Assembly (NCBI GenBank): GCA_022562615.1
Contig: JADFOW010000005.1
Coordinates: forward strand, 1-42,293
Length of the DNA stretch: 42,293 nt
Origin: Nitrososphaerota archaeon
GTDB taxonomy: Archaea > Thermoproteota > Nitrososphaeria > Nitrososphaerales > Nitrosopumilaceae
Reading direction: 5' to 3'
Part shown: positions 40,388-42,293 of the stretch, in pieces
Layout of the letters: each line of letters starts with the position of its first letter
How positions within the stretch are numbered: the first letter of the stretch is position 1
Position numbers and translations under genes: made by a program
The notes under the pieces: generated by a model
The model's input: only the letters and a program-made list of their open reading frames with translations
Database searches by the model: none
What the model was told of the DNA's origin: nothing

Positions 40388-41056
40388 TTGCAAAATTGGA
40401 TTTTTGATTTTAGGTCTCGTTCATTTGTTCTTTTAGTAATTTTATTTTTGATTGTTCTTGGCTTGGTGTATTTTGAAATTTCTGAAGGTTTTGACCAAAG
40501 TGTAATCTCTTTTGTTGCAGAGAATGTTGGAAATCCAGTTTTAGATATCATAATGCAATCAATAACTGAAAGTGGGGATACCTTTTACATGCTAGGATTT
40601 GGAGTCATTATTCTTCTGATAAAAAAAACCAGAAGAATTGGCATTACCCTGATGATTCTTATGCTTCTCTCCACATTGCTTACAGGTTACATAAAATGTG
40701 GCGTGGACCGAGATAGGCCTTCTTTTGATTATGAAGGAGTGCCGTTTCCAGTAGAAATTAGTCGTGATACCTTTGCTATGTTCTGTGAAGGCGGATTGGA
40801 CGCATCATTCCCATCAGGCCATGCTGCAAGATCTGTTATTTTTGGAATTGTCTTGGCATATGTCTTATCTGATAGATTCCCTAGAGGATGTTATTTGTTA
40901 TTTGCCTATCCGATTTTGGTGTCACTTAGTCGAATCTATGTTTTACAGCATTTCCCAATGGATGTAATTGGAGGAGCGATTTTGGGAATTTTGTTGACTG
41001 GAGTCCTTGCACACATGACCAAACTGTACAATATTTTTGATAAATCAAAAACCTAG
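40388..41056 (+). CDS. PAP2-family membrane phosphatase
   Basis: 222 aa, TTG start (MQNWIFDFRSRSF), with about six spans. The three-part phosphatase signature is intact: KCGVDRDRPSF (part 1), SFPSGHAARS (part 2) and SRIYVLQHFPMDVIGG (part 3) with both catalytic His. Probable action on an isoprenoid or lipid phosphate at the membrane; in archaea such enzymes recycle the polyprenol carrier used in glycosylation. Its 3' end overlaps the gene at 41045 by 12 bp, tail to tail. Confidence 0.88.
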   Translation: MQNWIFDFRSRSFVLLVILFLIVLGLVYFEISEGFDQSVISFVAENVGNPVLDIIMQSITESGDTFYMLGFGVIILLIKKTRRIGITLMILMLLSTLLTGYIKCGVDRDRPSFDYEGVPFPVEISRDTFAMFCEGGLDASFPSGHAARSVIFGIVLAYVLSDRFPRGCYLLFAYPILVSLSRIYVLQHFPMDVIGGAILGILLTGVLAHMTKLYNIFDKSKT

Positions 41057-41368
41057 ATCTTCAAGAACCTTATTGCTTATCAAAACCATGGCATAGTGCT
41101 CACTGTCATAATGATATGTCCAATACTTTATGTCACAAACTTCTTTTTTTTTCCTTAATCCATAGTTGACACCAGTTGTAATTGAAAATCCAATCCTTTT
41201 TGCAAGTTTTGTTTTTTTTGGCATCAAAACTTTGAATCCTTCTTTTCTATTGCTAAATCCAAGATCTACCATATCGTTTACTGCATCTGATGCATCCTTT
41301 TCGTCTTTTAGATCATATGTTTTAAAAATTGGCAAATCCTTTGGATGAAAATCCATATCTTTAAACAA
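41045..41368 (-). CDS. Hypothetical protein, 107 aa
   Basis: Not recognised. It begins MFKDMDFHPKDLPIFKTYDL; a second ATG four codons on is a possible start. The body is mixed helix and strand with a basic middle (KVLMPKKTKLAKRIGFSITT, then GLRKKKEV). The beta-rich C-terminus is YWTYHYDSEHYAMVLISNKV. Soluble, no Cys pairs. Confidence 0.6.
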   Translation of the reverse strand: MFKDMDFHPKDLPIFKTYDLKDEKDASDAVNDMVDLGFSNRKEGFKVLMPKKTKLAKRIGFSITTGVNYGLRKKKEVCDIKYWTYHYDSEHYAMVLISNKVLEDLGF

Positions 41369-41493
41369 ATTCGTTTACTAATATTTTTTTTAAATATGAA
41401 TTATTGCGATCAAAGTATGTTAATTTTCTTTACACCCAAGTCAAATCCTGATCATATTAACAACTTAATCGAGCCTAGTTTTGAATTAATTCA

Positions 41494-42293
41494 TTGGCCT
41501 CACTTGAAAAATTAGTCCTACAATTAAGACAAAGAAAACAAGACGTTTCAAAGGTTAGATTAAAAGTAGAAAAACAACTCAAAGAATCAAGATCGATTGA
41601 GAGAAGATCCTCCTCTGGGTTAGTTTCTTTGGATAAAAAAATTGAATCAGAAAAAGAAGATTCTTCAGGTGTTTCTGATATTTTAACTCAAAAAACCGCT
41701 CAGCTGGAAAGCATCCAAAGATTAGTTACAACAGCAGAAGAGCGCCTAGAAAAGGAAAAAGAAATTCTAACAGATACCGAACAAGAGATAGAATTTGCTG
41801 AAAATCCTGAAGAAAAAGATTCTGCTGAGGCTAAAATTAACTCCATCAAAGCACATATTGAGGAATTAAAATTTGAAATTAAATCTAGACAAAAAACTGC
41901 TAAAAAAATTGCTGAGCAAGTTGTAAAAAATAGTGAAATAAAATTAAAAATCACTTCCAAGCTTAAAAAACAATCTCAATCAAAACCATCACTCCAGAAA
42001 ACTATGACTTCAAGTCATAAGGCTGCAGAAAAACTTGAAAAGGAATTAGACAAACGCATTAAAGCTGAGGAAACTGCAGTAAAATCTCTAGGTAAAGTTG
42101 TAGTAAAACTCCAAGAATTACAAGCAAAAAAGAAAAAATCTGTAAGGAAGATCAAAACTGCAAGAAAGGCACCAAAAAGAAAAGCACCAAGAAAACCAGC
42201 TAGAAAAACAGCAGCAAGAAAGGCACCAAAAAGAAAAGCAGCAAGAAAACCAGCTAGAAAAACAGCAGCAAGAAAGGTACCAAAAAGAAAAGC
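41494..42293 (+). CDS. Coiled-coil protein with histone-H1-like basic tail (3' end cut off)
   Basis: Open from TTG 41494 to the window edge with no stop, which is why the track omits it. Residues 1-225 are long coiled-coil segments (MASLEKLVLQLRQRKQ, then EERLEKEKEILTDTEQEIEF, then KAAEKLEKELDKRI). From residue 223 the sequence becomes an 18-residue repeat, ARKAPKRKAxRKPARKTA, in 2.4 copies before the end. Lys, Arg, Ala and Pro make up nearly all of it, as in eukaryotic linker histone H1 tails and bacterial H1-like proteins. It probably binds DNA or RNA through the tail and self-associates through the coils; this is an inference from composition. Confidence 0.75.
   Translation, partial: MASLEKLVLQLRQRKQDVSKVRLKVEKQLKESRSIERRSSSGLVSLDKKIESEKEDSSGVSDILTQKTAQLESIQRLVTTAEERLEKEKEILTDTEQEIEFAENPEEKDSAEAKINSIKAHIEELKFEIKSRQKTAKKIAEQVVKNSEIKLKITSKLKKQSQSKPSLQKTMTSSHKAAEKLEKELDKRIKAEETAVKSLGKVVVKLQELQAKKKKSVRKIKTARKAPKRKAPRKPARKTAARKAPKRKAARKPARKTAARKVPKRK
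42160..42293 (+). repeat. 54-bp coding tandem repeat
   Basis: Unit 1 is 42160-42213, unit 2 is 42214-42267 and a third begins at 42268 and runs out of the window. Units differ by only one or two bases (cca to gca, gca to gta), each spanning exactly 18 codons. The repeat encodes the basic tail. Confidence 0.9.

Noticed and set aside
41700-41960. 86-aa minus-strand ORF
   Set aside because: Antisense to the coiled-coil gene, which stays open for 800 nt.
42160-42293. CRISPR-like repeat array
   Set aside because: The 54-bp units are contiguous without spacers, in frame, and encode the basic tail.

Overview
The window looks like chromosome of a marine-type ammonia-oxidising archaeon (Nitrososphaerota, Nitrosopumilus-like). 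This rests on several features: low GC; AT-rich leaderless promoters; frequent TTG and GTG starts; a cupredoxin with a PEFG-type C-terminal sorting tail; stand-alone Lrp/AsnC ligand-binding domains; an archaeal phosphoglycerate kinase; a Pit/DUF47 phosphate pair; and a Suf Fe-S operon containing a Rieske protein. No rRNA, CRISPR array, prophage or intact insertion sequence is visible. One tRNA (Glu, CTC) is present.

Layout. 1-7.9 kb is accessory: mostly small proteins of unknown function plus a CFI-box-CTERM protein, a Cache-domain protein bracketed by an exact 23-bp direct repeat, a PIN-like protein, a YyaL/DUF255 thioredoxin-fold protein and surface proteins. 7.9-8.65 kb is a gene-poor stretch holding what looks like a structured RNA (closing helix, two hairpins, possible loop-loop kissing), a second long hairpin just upstream and a 33-aa ORF. 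8.65-12 kb holds a UbiC-like protein with an unknown partner, divergent from an Lrp/AsnC regulator, then a mini-operon of Cys-rich peptides and two genes made only of Lrp ligand-binding domains. 12-14.7 kb has a membrane protein, a decayed response-regulator gene, a hairpin and tRNA-Glu. 14.8-20.4 kb has unknown proteins, a metallothionein-like peptide, a secreted protein, and TPR, nitroreductase-like and PRC-barrel proteins. 20.4-24.3 kb has a DnaQ-like exonuclease and a large secreted GH18 chitinase-like protein with PKD domains.

24.3-41 kb is the housekeeping half: a two-gene ABC exporter; DUF47 plus Pit phosphate transport; an aquaporin; a tetrapyrrole operon (hemL-hemC-cobA-hemD) covering glutamate-1-semialdehyde to uroporphyrinogen III and precorrin-2; a secreted copper protein; sufB-sufD-Rieske-sufS-sufU (no sufC in the window); pgk; and a PAP2 phosphatase. 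The window ends inside a coiled-coil protein whose C-terminus is a histone-H1-like Lys/Arg/Ala/Pro repeat.

Several genes are shorter than the ORF-track cutoff (33-55 aa, many Cys-rich). They were found by reading the gaps and are listed with their confidence.
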